A DNA stretch of 62,369 bases from an uncultured Eubacterium sp. (GTDB lineage Bacteria; Bacillota; Clostridia; Lachnospirales; Lachnospiraceae), in assembly GCA_910584595.1 (NCBI GenBank), contig CAJUBQ010000020.1, positions 1 through 62,369 on the forward strand, in the 5' to 3' direction. This document shows, piece by piece, positions 1 to 9,876 of the stretch (position 1 is its first letter; the number at the start of each line of letters is the position of its first letter). The position numbers and the translations under genes are program-made. Below the pieces are notes generated by a model, which saw nothing but the letters and a program-made list of their open reading frames with translations, did not search any database and was not told where the DNA came from.

Positions 1-41
1 AACAATTTGTAATAAAATGTTATATATAAGACTTATCATAA

Positions 42-92
42 AAACAAACAAGACGTAAAGCGCTGCATGATTTCAGCAAGCTCTACGTCTTG
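42..92 (-). terminator. Intrinsic terminator
   Basis: Inverted repeat with arms CAAGACGTA (49-57) and TACGTCTTG (84-92), and weaker inner pairing. Read on the minus strand the stem is followed by a T-rich TTTGTTTT tail. It lies 38 bp after the stop of the small gene at 130-312 and probably ends that transcript. Confidence 0.7.
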
Positions 93-129
93 ATTCCTGT
101 TTACCGTTTGCGGTTATTTCGTTTTTTTA

Positions 130-312
130 CTATTCTTTTATCATATCCAGTTCCGTTAAATTAACGCCAGACGAAGAAAGAATCTCTTTCAATTCAATAT
201 AACGGCGCTTCATTTTTTTATATACTGCCGATTCTTTATCCGTATCTATCATATAATCCTGCAGTCTTGAAAACTCTTCTACTGATAGTTTCAACATTTC
301 ACCTTCAGTCAT
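130..312 (-). CDS. Small hypothetical protein (60 aa)
   Basis: I do not recognise this protein. It is 60 residues, charged, without Cys pairs or a membrane segment, and looks mostly helical (LKLSVEEFSRLQDYM, then a Lys-rich stretch). The ATG follows GCAGGTGAT, a usable ribosome binding site, and a convincing terminator sits just downstream, which together support a real gene. It lies 96 bp downstream of gltD on the same strand, with no clear terminator between them, so it may be read through from the gltBD operon. Function unknown. Confidence 0.55.
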   Translation of the reverse strand: MTEGEMLKLSVEEFSRLQDYMIDTDKESAVYKKMKRRYIELKEILSSSGVNLTELDMIKE

Positions 313-408
313 ACAATCACCTGCTTTCTTTCACTTTTTTGATTCTGACATTCTAATCATAACAGATTACATAGGTGTAAAGATTTACATAGAAACCGCC
401 AGCCTTTC

Positions 409-1902
409 TTACTGCACCGTCATATACGTATATCCCATCAGGCTTACATCTACTTCTCTGGCCACTTCACGTCCTTCCCGAATCGCCCATACAACAAGTG
501 ACTGTCCTCTGTGCATATCGCCGCAGACAAATACATGGGATGCGCTTGTCGCATACTGCCCTGCTTTTGTCTGCACATTCGTACGTTCATTCAGCTTTAC
601 GCCAAATGCATCCGCAATGTATTTCTCACTGCCCAAAAATCCGGCCGCGATCAAAACCATATCAGCCTGTATTTTCTTTTCGCTTCCTGCCACTTCCGCC
701 AGTGCCATCCGTCCGGTTTTTTCATCTTTTTTCTGTTCCAGCCGTACCGTAAGAACTCCTGTAAGATTACCGTTCTTATCTTTTAAAAACTCTTTGACTG
801 TCGTTTCATAGATACGTGGGTCCTGACCGAAGACCGCAATCGCCTCTTCCTGGCCATAATCTGTCTTACAGACTTTAGGCCACTCCGGCCATGGATTATC
901 TGCAGCGCGGGTATCCGGCGCTTTTGGCATCATTTCCAACTGCGTAACGGATGCCGCTCCAAGACGGATACACGTGCCAACGCAGTCATTTCCGGTGTCG
1001 CCGCCGCCGATGACAACGACATGTCTGCCTTTTGGAGAAACAAATTTTTTATCTTTTAAATCCGAATCCAGCAGGCTTTTTGTCACACTGCTCAAATAAT
1101 CCACCGCAAAGAAAATTCCTTTTGCATCACGTCCCGGCACATAGATATCTCTTGGATTTTTCGCGCCACAGGCTAAAATGACACGGTCATAATCTTTTAA
1201 CAGCTTTGCTGCCTTGATATCTTTGCCGACATTCACGTTCGTTATAAATTCCACGCCTTCTTCCTGCATCACGGCTGCCTTTAAGTCTATCACAGATTTC
1301 TCCAGCTTCATATTTGGTATGCCATACATCAACAGTCCGCCGATGCGGTCATCCCGTTCATAGACCGTTACATAATGCCCACGCTTATTTAGCTGGTCTG
1401 CCGCCGCAAGTCCGGCCGGACCGGAACCTACGACAGCGACGCGTTTACCGGTACGCACTTTCGGCGGATTAGCTCCTGCAAGACCATGCTCATATGCATA
1501 TTCAATAATGCCATGTTCATTTTCCTTTGTCGTTACTGCTTCCCCATAATGTCCACAGGTACATGCCGCTTCGCATAACGCCGGACAGACACGGGATGTA
1601 AATTCCGGAAAATTGTTTGTTTTTTTCAGACGATGGTATGCCTGCTCCCAGTTGCCGGAATATACAAGATCATTCCATTCCGGAATTAAATTGTGCAGCG
1701 GACATCCGCTTGCCATCCCTTCAATCATCATACCGGCCTGACAAAACGGCACTCCGCATTCCATACACCGTGCGCCTTGTTTTTGCTGTTCTTCTCTGGA
1801 AAGAGGCTGATGAAACTCGTGGAAATGCGAAATACGCTCCTTTGGCTCCTGCGCCCTGCTCGTCTTTCTCTCGTAATCCATAAATCCGGTTGGTTTTCCC
1901 AT
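409..1902 (-). CDS. gltD: Glutamate synthase, small (beta) subunit
   Basis: Small subunit of NADPH glutamate synthase (GOGAT). It takes electrons from NADPH through FAD and passes them via Fe-S clusters to the large subunit, which makes glutamate from 2-oxoglutarate and glutamine in the cytoplasm. The 497 residues are the usual length. Cysteines at 46, 49, 54, 67 and again at 106, 110, 114, 116 form the N-terminal [4Fe-4S] cluster region. GSGPAG (about 159-164) is the FAD Rossmann motif, and a later GGGDTG is the NADPH motif. It follows gltB after 12 bp, so the two are one transcript. Confidence 0.97.
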   Translation of the reverse strand: MGKPTGFMDYERKTSRAQEPKERISHFHEFHQPLSREEQQKQGARCMECGVPFCQAGMMIEGMASGCPLHNLIPEWNDLVYSGNWEQAYHRLKKTNNFPEFTSRVCPALCEAACTCGHYGEAVTTKENEHGIIEYAYEHGLAGANPPKVRTGKRVAVVGSGPAGLAAADQLNKRGHYVTVYERDDRIGGLLMYGIPNMKLEKSVIDLKAAVMQEEGVEFITNVNVGKDIKAAKLLKDYDRVILACGAKNPRDIYVPGRDAKGIFFAVDYLSSVTKSLLDSDLKDKKFVSPKGRHVVVIGGGDTGNDCVGTCIRLGAASVTQLEMMPKAPDTRAADNPWPEWPKVCKTDYGQEEAIAVFGQDPRIYETTVKEFLKDKNGNLTGVLTVRLEQKKDEKTGRMALAEVAGSEKKIQADMVLIAAGFLGSEKYIADAFGVKLNERTNVQTKAGQYATSASHVFVCGDMHRGQSLVVWAIREGREVAREVDVSLMGYTYMTVQ

Positions 1903-1914
1903 TTCATTCCCCTC

Positions 1915-4900
1915 CTATCGACCTGCGTTTGCATAAAACGCTTCAATTTGAGCCTGTTCCGCATTCAGACCTTTTTCTTCCATCTGCACGATCGCAAGCA
2001 TCATCCGTTTGTAGTCGTGCGGTACGATCTTTTTAAATTTCGGCAAGTATTCACTAAAATGATCAAGCACCTGTTTTCCTTTATCGGAATTTGTCAGATT
2101 TACATGCTCCTGGATCATTTCTTTTAATTCCAATACGTCATATTTCGAAGTAATCTCTTCTGAGGAAACCATGCCTTTGTTCAGTCTTGTATACAAATCG
2201 TTGTCCTCGTCCAGGACATAAGCAATTCCACCGCTCATACCCGCTGCAAAATTCTTTCCTGTACGGCCTAAAATAACAACGCGGCCGCCTGTCATATATT
2301 CACAGCCATGATCGCCAACGCCTTCAACCACTGCATTTGCTCCCGAATTACGCACACAGAACCGTTCGCCTGCCACACCGCTTATAAATGCTTTTCCGCT
2401 CGTTGCGCCATACAGCGCCACATTTCCGATAATAATATTTTCATCCTTCTGAAAACGGCTCCCTGCCGGTGCATAGACAATCAGTTTGCCGCCAGATAAG
2501 CCTTTGCCAAAATAGTCATTGGAATCACCCACCAGCTCCAGCGTCAGACCTTTTGGAATAAACGCCCCAAAGCTCTGTCCGCCTGCACCGGTACACCGCA
2601 CAATATAAGTGTCTTCTGCAAGTCCCTGCGGGTATTTTTTCGTAATCTCAGAACCAAAAATCGTCCCGAAAGCCCGGTCTGTATTAGTCACTTCTACGGC
2701 AATACTGCGTTTTGTACCGCTGGCAAGCGCACCTTGAAGCTGGCTGAGCAGCGCTTTTTCATCCTTTGTCTTTTCCAGCTGGAAATTATACACTTTTTTC
2801 GGATCAAAAATTACTTTTTCTTTATGATCTGCAAACGGATTGTTCAAAATACGGCTTAAATCAATCTCCCTTTGCCGTTTGGACAAATCTTCCCGTACAC
2901 GCAGCAAATCGCTGCGTCCTACCAGTTCATCCACCGTACGGATGCCAAGCCTTGCCATAATCTCACGCAAATCCTGTGCAATAAATTTCATAAAGTTAAT
3001 AACATATTCCGGTTTGCCGTCAAAACGGGCGCGCAGCTTTGGATTCTGAGTTGCAATCCCTGCCGGACATGTATCCAGGTTGCAGACACGCATCATCACA
3101 CAGCCCATCGTTACAAGCGGCGCCGTTGCAAATCCAAACTCTTCCGCTCCAAGCAAAGCTGCAATCGCTACATCACGCCCGGTCATCAGCTTCCCGTCTG
3201 TCTCAATACGCACTTTATTTCGAAGACCGTTTAAAATCAATGTCTGATGCGTCTCAGACAATCCCAGCTCCCATGGAAGCCCGGCATTATGAATCGAACT
3301 TCTCGGCGCGGCTCCGGTGCCGCCGTCATATCCGGAGATTAAAATGAGCTGTGCGCCTGCTTTTGCAACGCCTGCCGCTACCGTACCAACACCTGCCTCT
3401 GATACGAGTTTTACAGATATTCTTGCTTCACGGTTCGAATTTTTCAGATCATAAATCAACTGTTCCAAATCTTCAATCGAATAAATATCGTGATGCGGCG
3501 GCGGAGATATGAGTGAGACGCCCGGAGTAGAAAGCCTTGTTTTTGCAATCCATGGATAGACCTTTTTCCCAGGCAGATGACCGCCTTCGCCCGGCTTTGC
3601 TCCCTGTGCCATTTTAATCTGAATCTCTTCTGCGCTGACCAAATACCTGCTTGTAACGCCAAACCGCCCGGACGCTACCTGCTTAATCGCAGAGCATTTG
3701 TTTAATCCGTCCGGCCCGATCGTCAGCCGCTCAATACTCTCACCGCCTTCTCCGGTGTTGGATTTTCCATGCAGCATATTCATCGCAACCGCAAGCGTCT
3801 CATGCGCTTCCTGAGAAATAGAACCATAGGACATCGCTCCGGTTTTAAATCTCGTCACAATCGATTCCACGCTTTCTACCTCTTCGATCGGAACGCCCTG
3901 TTTCGGATAACAAAAATCTAACATCCCGCGAATATAGGCATCTTTTTCTTCTGCGTTTACCATCTGTGTATATTTTTGAAACAGTGCATAATCACCCATT
4001 CTGGTTGACTTTTGCAGCATATGGATCGTTGCAGGATTGTACAAATGCTGTCCGGCGCCGCTGCGCATCTTATGACGCCCTTTAGAATCCAGCGATTCGT
4101 CCACTTCCAGTCCAAGCGGATCATATGCGAGTGAATGCAGGTAGTCTACATCGTTTTCTATATCTTTTAACGTAATTCCCCCGATTCTGCTGACCGTATT
4201 CGTAAAATATTTGTCAATCACAGATTTATCGATTCCTATCGCTTCGAAAATTTTAGCGCCCTGGTAAGACTGAATCGTGGAAATCCCCATCTTAGAAGCT
4301 ATTTTTACAATGCCTGACGTTACCGCCTGATTATAATCGTCGACTGCCGCATAATAATCTTTGTTTAACATGTTCAAATCCACAAGCTCTTTGACTGTCT
4401 CATGCACCAGATAAGGATTCACCGCACTGGCTCCATATCCGAGCAGCGTTGCAAAATGATGCACTTCCCGCGGTTCGCCGGACTCTAAAATAATAGAAAG
4501 CGACGTACGCTTTTTCGTAACGACAAGATGTTCATGAAGCGCCGCTACCGCTAACAATGACGGTATCGCTACATGATTTTCATCCACGCCACGATCCGAC
4601 AAAATCAAAATATTCGCACCTTCCCTGTATGCACGATCAGCTTCCAGAAACAGTCTGTCTACCGCTTTTTCCAGGCTTGTATTTTTATAATAAATAATCG
4701 GAATCTCCGCAACCTGAAACCCTTCTACACGCATTGCCCGTATTTTCATCAGGTCTGTATTGGTAAGTATCGGATTGTTTACTTTTAATACCTGGCAGTT
4801 TTCCGGCCGTTCTTCTAACAGATTGCCGTCGTCACCGATATATACGCAGGTAGAAGTCACCACTTTTTCACGGATCGAATCAATCGGCGGATTCGTAACC

Positions 4901-6471
4901 TGCGCAAACAGCTGCTTAAAATAGTTAAACAACGGCTGATGATCGTCAGCAAGCACCGCAAGCGGTATATCAATCCCCATCGCGCTCGTAGATTCTCCCC
5001 CGTTCAGAGCCATCGGCAATATGACCTCTTTCATAGATTCGTACGTATACCCAAATGCCCGCTGAAGCTTTTTCAGCTCTTCCTTTGTAAACTGAGGCAC
5101 ACGTTCATTCGGAATTTTCAGGTCATGCAGCTGCACGAGATTGCGGTCCAGCCATTCTCCATACGGACGTTTTCCCGCATAATATTCCTTTAACGCATCG
5201 TCTTCTATAATACGGCCGTTCACAGTATCTACCAGCAGCATTTTTCCCGGTCTTAAACGGTCCTTCTTAACGATTTTGGTCGGATCAATCTCCAAAACGC
5301 CAACTTCTGACGATAAGATCAGCTGATCGTCGTCGGTAAGATAATATCTGGACGGACGCAGGCCATTTCGATCCAATACCGCTCCCATCAGGTCTCCGTC
5401 TGAAAATAAGATCGATGCAGGGCCATCCCATGGCTCCATCATCGTTGCATAATACTGATAAAAATCTTTTTTCTTCTGTGTCATCGTATCATTATGCGAC
5501 CATGGCTCCGGGATCATAATCATCACCGCCAGCGGCAACGGCATCCCACTCATCACAAGAAACTCCAGCGTATTATCCAGCTGTGCCGAATCTGACCCTT
5601 CAGCATGTACGACCGGAAGCACTTTTGAAAGTTCAGCATCCAACGCTCCGCAGGTCATCGTTTCTTCTCTTCCGAACATTTTATCTACATTGCCCCTGAT
5701 CGTATTAATCTCACCGTTATGCACGATCAGGCGGTTCGGATGCGCACGTTCCCAGCTTGGATTCGTATTGGTAGAAAATCTGGAATGTACCGTAGCAATC
5801 GCACTCTCATAATTTTTATCCTGCAAATCTGAAAAAAACATCCGCAGCTGGTCAACAAGAAACATCCCTTTATAAACAATCGTGCGGCTGGAAAGAGAGC
5901 AGACATAAGTAAAATCATTGGATTGTTCAAACACCCGGCGCACAACATAAAGCTTACGGTCAAACGCAATGCCTTTTTCCACATCATGCGGACGTTTTAC
6001 AAATCCCTGCATAATATACGGCATACAATCCACTGCCTTTTTTCCCAGTTTTTCCGGCGCTGTCGGCACTTTCCGCCATCCGAGAAACTCCATGCCTTCT
6101 TTGTCTACGATAACTTCAAACATTTTCATTGCCCTGCGGCGTTTAAATTCATCCTGCGGAAAGAAAAACATCCCGACGCCAAACTCGCGCTCTCCTCCCA
6201 GCTCTATACCAAGCGGCCTGCACGCCTGGGAAAAGAATTTATAAGAAATCTGCAAAAGGATGCCTACACCGTCTCCGGTCTTTCCTTCCGCATCCTTACC
6301 GGCTCTGTGCTGCAGGTTCTCAACAATCTTTAACGCATTTTCCACTGTAGCGTGTGTCTTGATTCCTTTTACATTTACGACTGCGCCAATACCGCAGTTA
6401 TCATGTTCAAAGGAAGGATCGTACATACCAAGCGGCCTGGAGCTGCTTTCATTTTGCATGTATCTTGTCAT
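1915..6471 (-). CDS. gltB: Glutamate synthase, large (alpha) subunit
   Basis: Catalytic subunit of glutamate synthase, 1518 residues as expected. An N-terminal type-II glutamine amidotransferase domain releases ammonia from glutamine. A central domain and an FMN-binding synthase domain condense it with 2-oxoglutarate, and the C-terminal third is the GXGXG beta-helix. Cys26 in HDNCGIGAV is the family's catalytic residue that becomes the N-terminus once a propeptide is removed. GCVMMRVCNLDTCPAG carries the C-x5-C-x4-C ligands of the [3Fe-4S] cluster. The chosen start follows AGAAAGGAAC; a second Met at residue 16 would give a shorter propeptide. First gene of the gltBD operon. Confidence 0.98.
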   Translation of the reverse strand: MTRYMQNESSSRPLGMYDPSFEHDNCGIGAVVNVKGIKTHATVENALKIVENLQHRAGKDAEGKTGDGVGILLQISYKFFSQACRPLGIELGGEREFGVGMFFFPQDEFKRRRAMKMFEVIVDKEGMEFLGWRKVPTAPEKLGKKAVDCMPYIMQGFVKRPHDVEKGIAFDRKLYVVRRVFEQSNDFTYVCSLSSRTIVYKGMFLVDQLRMFFSDLQDKNYESAIATVHSRFSTNTNPSWERAHPNRLIVHNGEINTIRGNVDKMFGREETMTCGALDAELSKVLPVVHAEGSDSAQLDNTLEFLVMSGMPLPLAVMIMIPEPWSHNDTMTQKKKDFYQYYATMMEPWDGPASILFSDGDLMGAVLDRNGLRPSRYYLTDDDQLILSSEVGVLEIDPTKIVKKDRLRPGKMLLVDTVNGRIIEDDALKEYYAGKRPYGEWLDRNLVQLHDLKIPNERVPQFTKEELKKLQRAFGYTYESMKEVILPMALNGGESTSAMGIDIPLAVLADDHQPLFNYFKQLFAQVTNPPIDSIREKVVTSTCVYIGDDGNLLEERPENCQVLKVNNPILTNTDLMKIRAMRVEGFQVAEIPIIYYKNTSLEKAVDRLFLEADRAYREGANILILSDRGVDENHVAIPSLLAVAALHEHLVVTKKRTSLSIILESGEPREVHHFATLLGYGASAVNPYLVHETVKELVDLNMLNKDYYAAVDDYNQAVTSGIVKIASKMGISTIQSYQGAKIFEAIGIDKSVIDKYFTNTVSRIGGITLKDIENDVDYLHSLAYDPLGLEVDESLDSKGRHKMRSGAGQHLYNPATIHMLQKSTRMGDYALFQKYTQMVNAEEKDAYIRGMLDFCYPKQGVPIEEVESVESIVTRFKTGAMSYGSISQEAHETLAVAMNMLHGKSNTGEGGESIERLTIGPDGLNKCSAIKQVASGRFGVTSRYLVSAEEIQIKMAQGAKPGEGGHLPGKKVYPWIAKTRLSTPGVSLISPPPHHDIYSIEDLEQLIYDLKNSNREARISVKLVSEAGVGTVAAGVAKAGAQLILISGYDGGTGAAPRSSIHNAGLPWELGLSETHQTLILNGLRNKVRIETDGKLMTGRDVAIAALLGAEEFGFATAPLVTMGCVMMRVCNLDTCPAGIATQNPKLRARFDGKPEYVINFMKFIAQDLREIMARLGIRTVDELVGRSDLLRVREDLSKRQREIDLSRILNNPFADHKEKVIFDPKKVYNFQLEKTKDEKALLSQLQGALASGTKRSIAVEVTNTDRAFGTIFGSEITKKYPQGLAEDTYIVRCTGAGGQSFGAFIPKGLTLELVGDSNDYFGKGLSGGKLIVYAPAGSRFQKDENIIIGNVALYGATSGKAFISGVAGERFCVRNSGANAVVEGVGDHGCEYMTGGRVVILGRTGKNFAAGMSGGIAYVLDEDNDLYTRLNKGMVSSEEITSKYDVLELKEMIQEHVNLTNSDKGKQVLDHFSEYLPKFKKIVPHDYKRMMLAIVQMEEKGLNAEQAQIEAFYANAGR

Positions 6472-6560
6472 AATGGTTGTTCCTTTCTGTTTGTATGCAT
6501 AACTGAAATTATTTTTTGCTTTTTTTCTGGTAACAACTATACAACTTTTACATGGTAAAG

Positions 6561-6589
6561 TAAATATGCGATTTGCTGTAAATTGTCAG
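6561..6589 (-). promoter_or_regulatory. Candidate gltBD promoter
   Basis: On the minus strand CTGACA (-35) and TATTTA (-10) are separated by 17 bp, about 90 bp before gltB. The match is moderate. The 345-bp gap 6472-6816 is AT-rich and otherwise holds only the terminator of the gene upstream; I see no riboswitch in it. Confidence 0.4.
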
Positions 6590-6750
6590 ATTATTGTAAA
6601 ATTTTTATTATTAGTTTTTATATTTTGACAATATCAGTAATTTTCTTTTGTTTTTATAGTTATGGAAACCAATATTTCGCCGCAGTCCCAAAAATTCCTA
6701 ATAATATTAAGTGTTTTCATTTTCGTTTTTCCGGCTTTTACATCAGGCAG

Positions 6751-6790
6751 AAAAAAACGCAGTAAAAAGCCGGAACATTTTACTGCGTTA
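6751..6790 (-). terminator. Intrinsic terminator
   Basis: Perfect 11-bp stem ACGCAGTAAAA / TTTTACTGCGT (6757-6767 and 6778-6788) around a 10-nt loop, followed on the minus strand by seven T. It ends the transcript of the Rpn-family gene, whose stop lies 27 bp upstream. Confidence 0.88.
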
Positions 6791-6816
6791 AAAATGAAAT
6801 TGTTTTACTGGATCGT

Positions 6817-7818
6817 TTACCGCTCTTTTTGCAGCAAATGAAATTCTTCATATAACTTTTCCAAAAGCTGTGAATTTTCAGAACAAATTACCTGATTGAT
6901 CTCATCTTCACGTCCCTGCTGTTTTAAACAACGAAACAACTTTTTCAGACGGTCTTCTCCCCTGGCCTCTCCTCTGGCTTCTCCCCTGGCTTCTCCCCTG
7001 GCTTCTCCCCGTTTTTCAAACATACCAACAATTGTCATAATTTCATCCGCCTCCTTCTCAATACTTTTAGAATATAATGCATATGGATTATATTCCGGAT
7101 CCCCTGCCTTTCTTATAAATACAGACTGCAGATACCGGATCAAAGCATCCCCGGATTCTCCCAGATCTGCAAAATCCTCTGACAAAAAAACAAGGCACAG
7201 ATGAATCAGATCTGCCTGTCGATTTAATTGGCTGACAGCTGCATCAAATTCTTCTTTCTTTTTCTCACTAAAATTTTGACTTTCTTCCATTCGGCTATTG
7301 ATACCGGAAATCATCAGCTCATGCCGGGAATATTGTAATATCTTCGGTATATTATTTACGATGATCCATACAGAATATACGGGTTTTAAACTTCCATAAT
7401 CCTCATCTTTTACATTTGTGAGCTGGCGGCTGATCATCCTGCTGCAATAATAAATGCCTCTTTTGGGAATCGGATAGCCCGGATTTCTCTCTCTTTGCAT
7501 TTCCAGGTCAAAATACAAATCCACATATAATACATCTGCGGTATTTGGAAGTCTGCAGCCAGCAACCACATCATAAAATGTCTTTGACTCATCTCCCTTT
7601 CCCACATCTTCCATACCTATATTCACTGCCACTTCCGTATCTCCGCTTACAGAAATAACCAGTTTTTCTATTTCTGTTAACTGCAAATCCTTATATTCCT
7701 TTATGACATTTTTTAAAATGGGAGACAAAAACTTTTTATTTTGAAACAATTGCTTAAATTTTTGATCGTATGTATACTCTGATTCTTTTAATTCCTGAAT
7801 GTCTGTCTGACGTTCCAT
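6817..7818 (-). CDS. Rpn-family recombination-promoting nuclease / putative transposase
   Basis: 333-residue member of the Rpn/PD-(D/E)XK nuclease 'putative transposase' family. The N-terminus (YTYDQKFKQLFQNKKFL) and the central block with DVLYVDLYFDLEMQ, in which acidic and Gln residues form the nuclease core, are typical. Family members cut DNA and are often annotated as transposases, although they lack the terminal repeats of an insertion sequence. The ATG follows AAAGGAAA. Near residues 276-292 the protein carries four tandem Gly-Glu-Ala-Arg units encoded by 12-bp DNA repeats. It is a single gene with its own terminator, next to accessory DNA. Confidence 0.85.
   Translation of the reverse strand: MERQTDIQELKESEYTYDQKFKQLFQNKKFLSPILKNVIKEYKDLQLTEIEKLVISVSGDTEVAVNIGMEDVGKGDESKTFYDVVAGCRLPNTADVLYVDLYFDLEMQRERNPGYPIPKRGIYYCSRMISRQLTNVKDEDYGSLKPVYSVWIIVNNIPKILQYSRHELMISGINSRMEESQNFSEKKKEEFDAAVSQLNRQADLIHLCLVFLSEDFADLGESGDALIRYLQSVFIRKAGDPEYNPYALYSKSIEKEADEIMTIVGMFEKRGEARGEARGEARGEARGEDRLKKLFRCLKQQGREDEINQVICSENSQLLEKLYEEFHLLQKER
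6955..7010 (-). repeat. In-frame 12-bp tandem repeat (GEAR units)
   Basis: Four copies of a 12-bp unit (TTCTCCCCTGGC on the plus strand, second copy diverged) plus a partial fifth, inside the Rpn-family gene. Each unit adds Gly-Glu-Ala-Arg, so copy-number changes keep the reading frame. Confidence 0.85.
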
Positions 7819-7879
7819 TTAGGATTTCCTTTCATTCGTGCAACATGACGGGTCTGACGAGTGATTACATTTTATTTTT

Positions 7880-7908
7880 AGTATACTATGCAAATGCAAA
7901 AAAAACAA
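7880..7908 (-). promoter_or_regulatory. Candidate promoter of the Rpn-family gene
   Basis: TTGTTT, 17 bp, TATACT on the minus strand, about 60 bp before the start codon. The -10 is good and the -35 weak. The rest of the 381-bp gap 7819-8199 is the 132-bp repeat at 7953-8084 and about 115 bp without recognisable content. Confidence 0.4.
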
Positions 7909-7952
7909 TCCTTTTCCATACCACTAATAATAAAACATTCTCTATTCGTAAT

Positions 7953-8084
7953 AGTTCAGGTAGGTCTGCACATTTACTGTGCTGACCGTATAAAAATGTA
8001 GCGGTTTCCAGGTATCCGGCCCATCGCAAAGCGATTTCTAATGGCCGGATACGTAACAGTTCAATGGGTTATCTGAACTGTTAC
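7953..8084. repeat. 132-bp structured repeat, copy A
   Basis: Identical over all 132 bp, as reverse complement, to 19867-19998. It contains three hairpins. One has arms GTAACAGTTCA / TGAACTGTTAC (8053-8084). One has GTATCCGGCC / GGCCGGATAC arms enclosing a smaller ATCGC-AAA-GCGAT stem-loop. One is a short GCACA / TGTGC hairpin. There is no ORF inside. It looks like a dispersed palindromic repeat or structured RNA; the family is not known to me. Confidence 0.9.
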
Positions 8085-8199
8085 CCCTATTCGCCGGACT
8101 GTTTGCCATACAGATAATACATTATAATTTTTGATATCCCTTTCTGATTTTACATTACAAATATGCCTGTTCGATCTTTCCAAGCTTTTTCAATACGAC

Positions 8200-9128
8200 T
8201 CATTTTCCTGCAGGTGTATGTTGCAACTCATGTATGCTACAAACTCTGTTTACCACATCCACCATATCATCCGTATGTGATATTAAAATAACAGTATACT
8301 CCTCCAGCTCATCCTTTATAATTTTCTTCATTTGCTCTACAGAATCCTTATCTAAATTAGCTGTTGCTTCATCTAAAATAATAATTTCTACTTCTTTTTT
8401 TACCAATGCACGTGCCAGCAATATTTTTTGTCTTTGTCCGCTTGAAATATTGCATCAAATATACTATTAAAAGAATCTATCAAAATAAGTTTTCTATTTG
8501 ATTCTTTCATTCCATTTTGATATGTTTCAAATTCATCTATTTTTTTCTTGTGATATTAAACAATTTAATATCTTTAATACCGTTTACAGTATCCCCAAAC
8601 CATTTTGCAAAATTAGATGATCTATGCATATATTGTGCATAATAATTTTTCTTCTTTCCGGAAAAAAAATAAACCGTTGACATTTTGAATGGAATATATA
8701 AAAGTACAACAAATGTGAGTCTCCACGAAATTGTCAAAAGACCAATGATACCTGCTAAAATATTCAATATTTGTGATAGTATCAGTAAGAAAGACGCATC
8801 GACAATGAGCGTCATATTGGATATATCATTTTGTATTTTTTGAAATAGCTGTGTATTATTTGTTCCATCTAAGTTCTTCATTTCCATTGATTCAATTACA
8901 TAAAACGCTTCTTTAAACAATTGAATATTCATCCAGTTTCAAGTTTACCCGCAAAAGTTCCTTTACTATAAAAACAAATGCATTCATAACCTCTATCATC
9001 AAAATCACTGCTGCTAATTTTATTACTAATGAATAATCTCTTAATATAAAACCCTCATCCATTAATTTTTGCGTTAAAACCGGACCTATAAATGTGAACA
9101 TAGATGATAGCATCAGTAATATTTTGCT
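8200..9128 (-). pseudogene. Decayed ABC exporter (fused permease-ATPase) remnant
   Basis: Three pieces in three different reading frames read as one ABC half-transporter. 8913-9113 holds the first membrane helices, 8537-8932 continues the membrane domain, and 8200-8421 is the C-terminal ATPase end, with an ISSGQRQ signature just upstream, Walker B IIILDEAT and the switch ISHTD. The Walker A motif and most of the ATPase core are missing, so there has been at least one frameshift and one deletion. The 5' end is also cut: the frame begins at the stop of the next gene upstream (9129). Cannot be functional as it stands. Confidence 0.85.
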
Positions 9129-9845
9129 TTATTCTTTAAAAGACAGCGTTACTTTTTCATGAAACTTATGATGAAGCATATATATTTTTATCTTTCTCAA
9201 CAAAAGCAGAAGCAGTACAAACACGATGCACAAAGCAGTAATATGAAAAGAAGAAACATTTAAAGCAGAAAAAAAATATACAGGCAGGTAAATCATAAAA
9301 AACAAACAAAAAAAACTCATTAATAAAATAAATTTCACATTTTCCGGTTTTTTAGCTATTAAAAGAACTACATTTAGCAAATTAATAAATTGATAAAATA
9401 AAATATGAATCATTACAAAAACAATCATCGTCTCGCTGCTTATAAAACTGATACTGATCACTCGAATAAACGACAGTAAAAAAATCAAACTTAAATAAAG
9501 CGCCTCTACCACCACCATTGCTTTAAATTCGCTTTTTGTCATCCAACAAACTATTTTTTCAGGCAGTATGCCGTTTGCAAGATACCAAGTCACTCTCCCG
9601 CTTCTTTTTTCTTCAAGACAAACATTATCACAGCATAATATAAACGCATACAGCATATTTGCAATAATAGTTCCAAATAATACATAAGTGCGAATAAAAT
9701 GATTTTGATACTCATGATTGATCTCACAATATTGTAATAATGTGAGCAGTAATATTACAAACATAAAATAATATGACGTTTTTTTCTTTTTACTTTTAAC
9801 TTTATACAAATAATTTGCGGACAGTCTTTTATCGTTCATATACAT
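9129..9845 (-). CDS. Putative ABC-2-type membrane protein (238 aa)
   Basis: Hydrophobic protein with about six predicted membrane segments after a basic N-terminus (KVKSKKKKTS). Segments are visible near residues 27-42, 52-72, 110-130, 135-155, 165-190 and 195-215. It lies 31 bp downstream of an ABC ATPase on the same strand and is likely its permease partner; similar pairs export peptides or bacteriocin-type compounds. No family motif is recognisable. The DNA is markedly more AT-rich than the flanking housekeeping operon, suggesting acquisition. Its stop codon abuts the truncated pseudogene, so the C-terminus may have been created by the same rearrangement. Confidence 0.6.
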   Translation of the reverse strand: MYMNDKRLSANYLYKVKSKKKKTSYYFMFVILLLTLLQYCEINHEYQNHFIRTYVLFGTIIANMLYAFILCCDNVCLEEKRSGRVTWYLANGILPEKIVCWMTKSEFKAMVVVEALYLSLIFLLSFIRVISISFISSETMIVFVMIHILFYQFINLLNVVLLIAKKPENVKFILLMSFFCLFFMIYLPVYFFSALNVSSFHITALCIVFVLLLLLLRKIKIYMLHHKFHEKVTLSFKE

Positions 9846-9876
9846 TCACAGCATATCTCCTTTCCTGATCAGATTT

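Noticed and set aside
5923..6333. 136-codon plus-strand frame opposite gltB
   Set aside because: Lies entirely inside the well-supported gltB gene, has no ribosome site and no recognisable protein features; an antisense shadow.
6817..7818. Rpn-family gene as a complete insertion sequence
   Set aside because: No terminal inverted repeats or target duplication are visible around it, and it has its own promoter and terminator.
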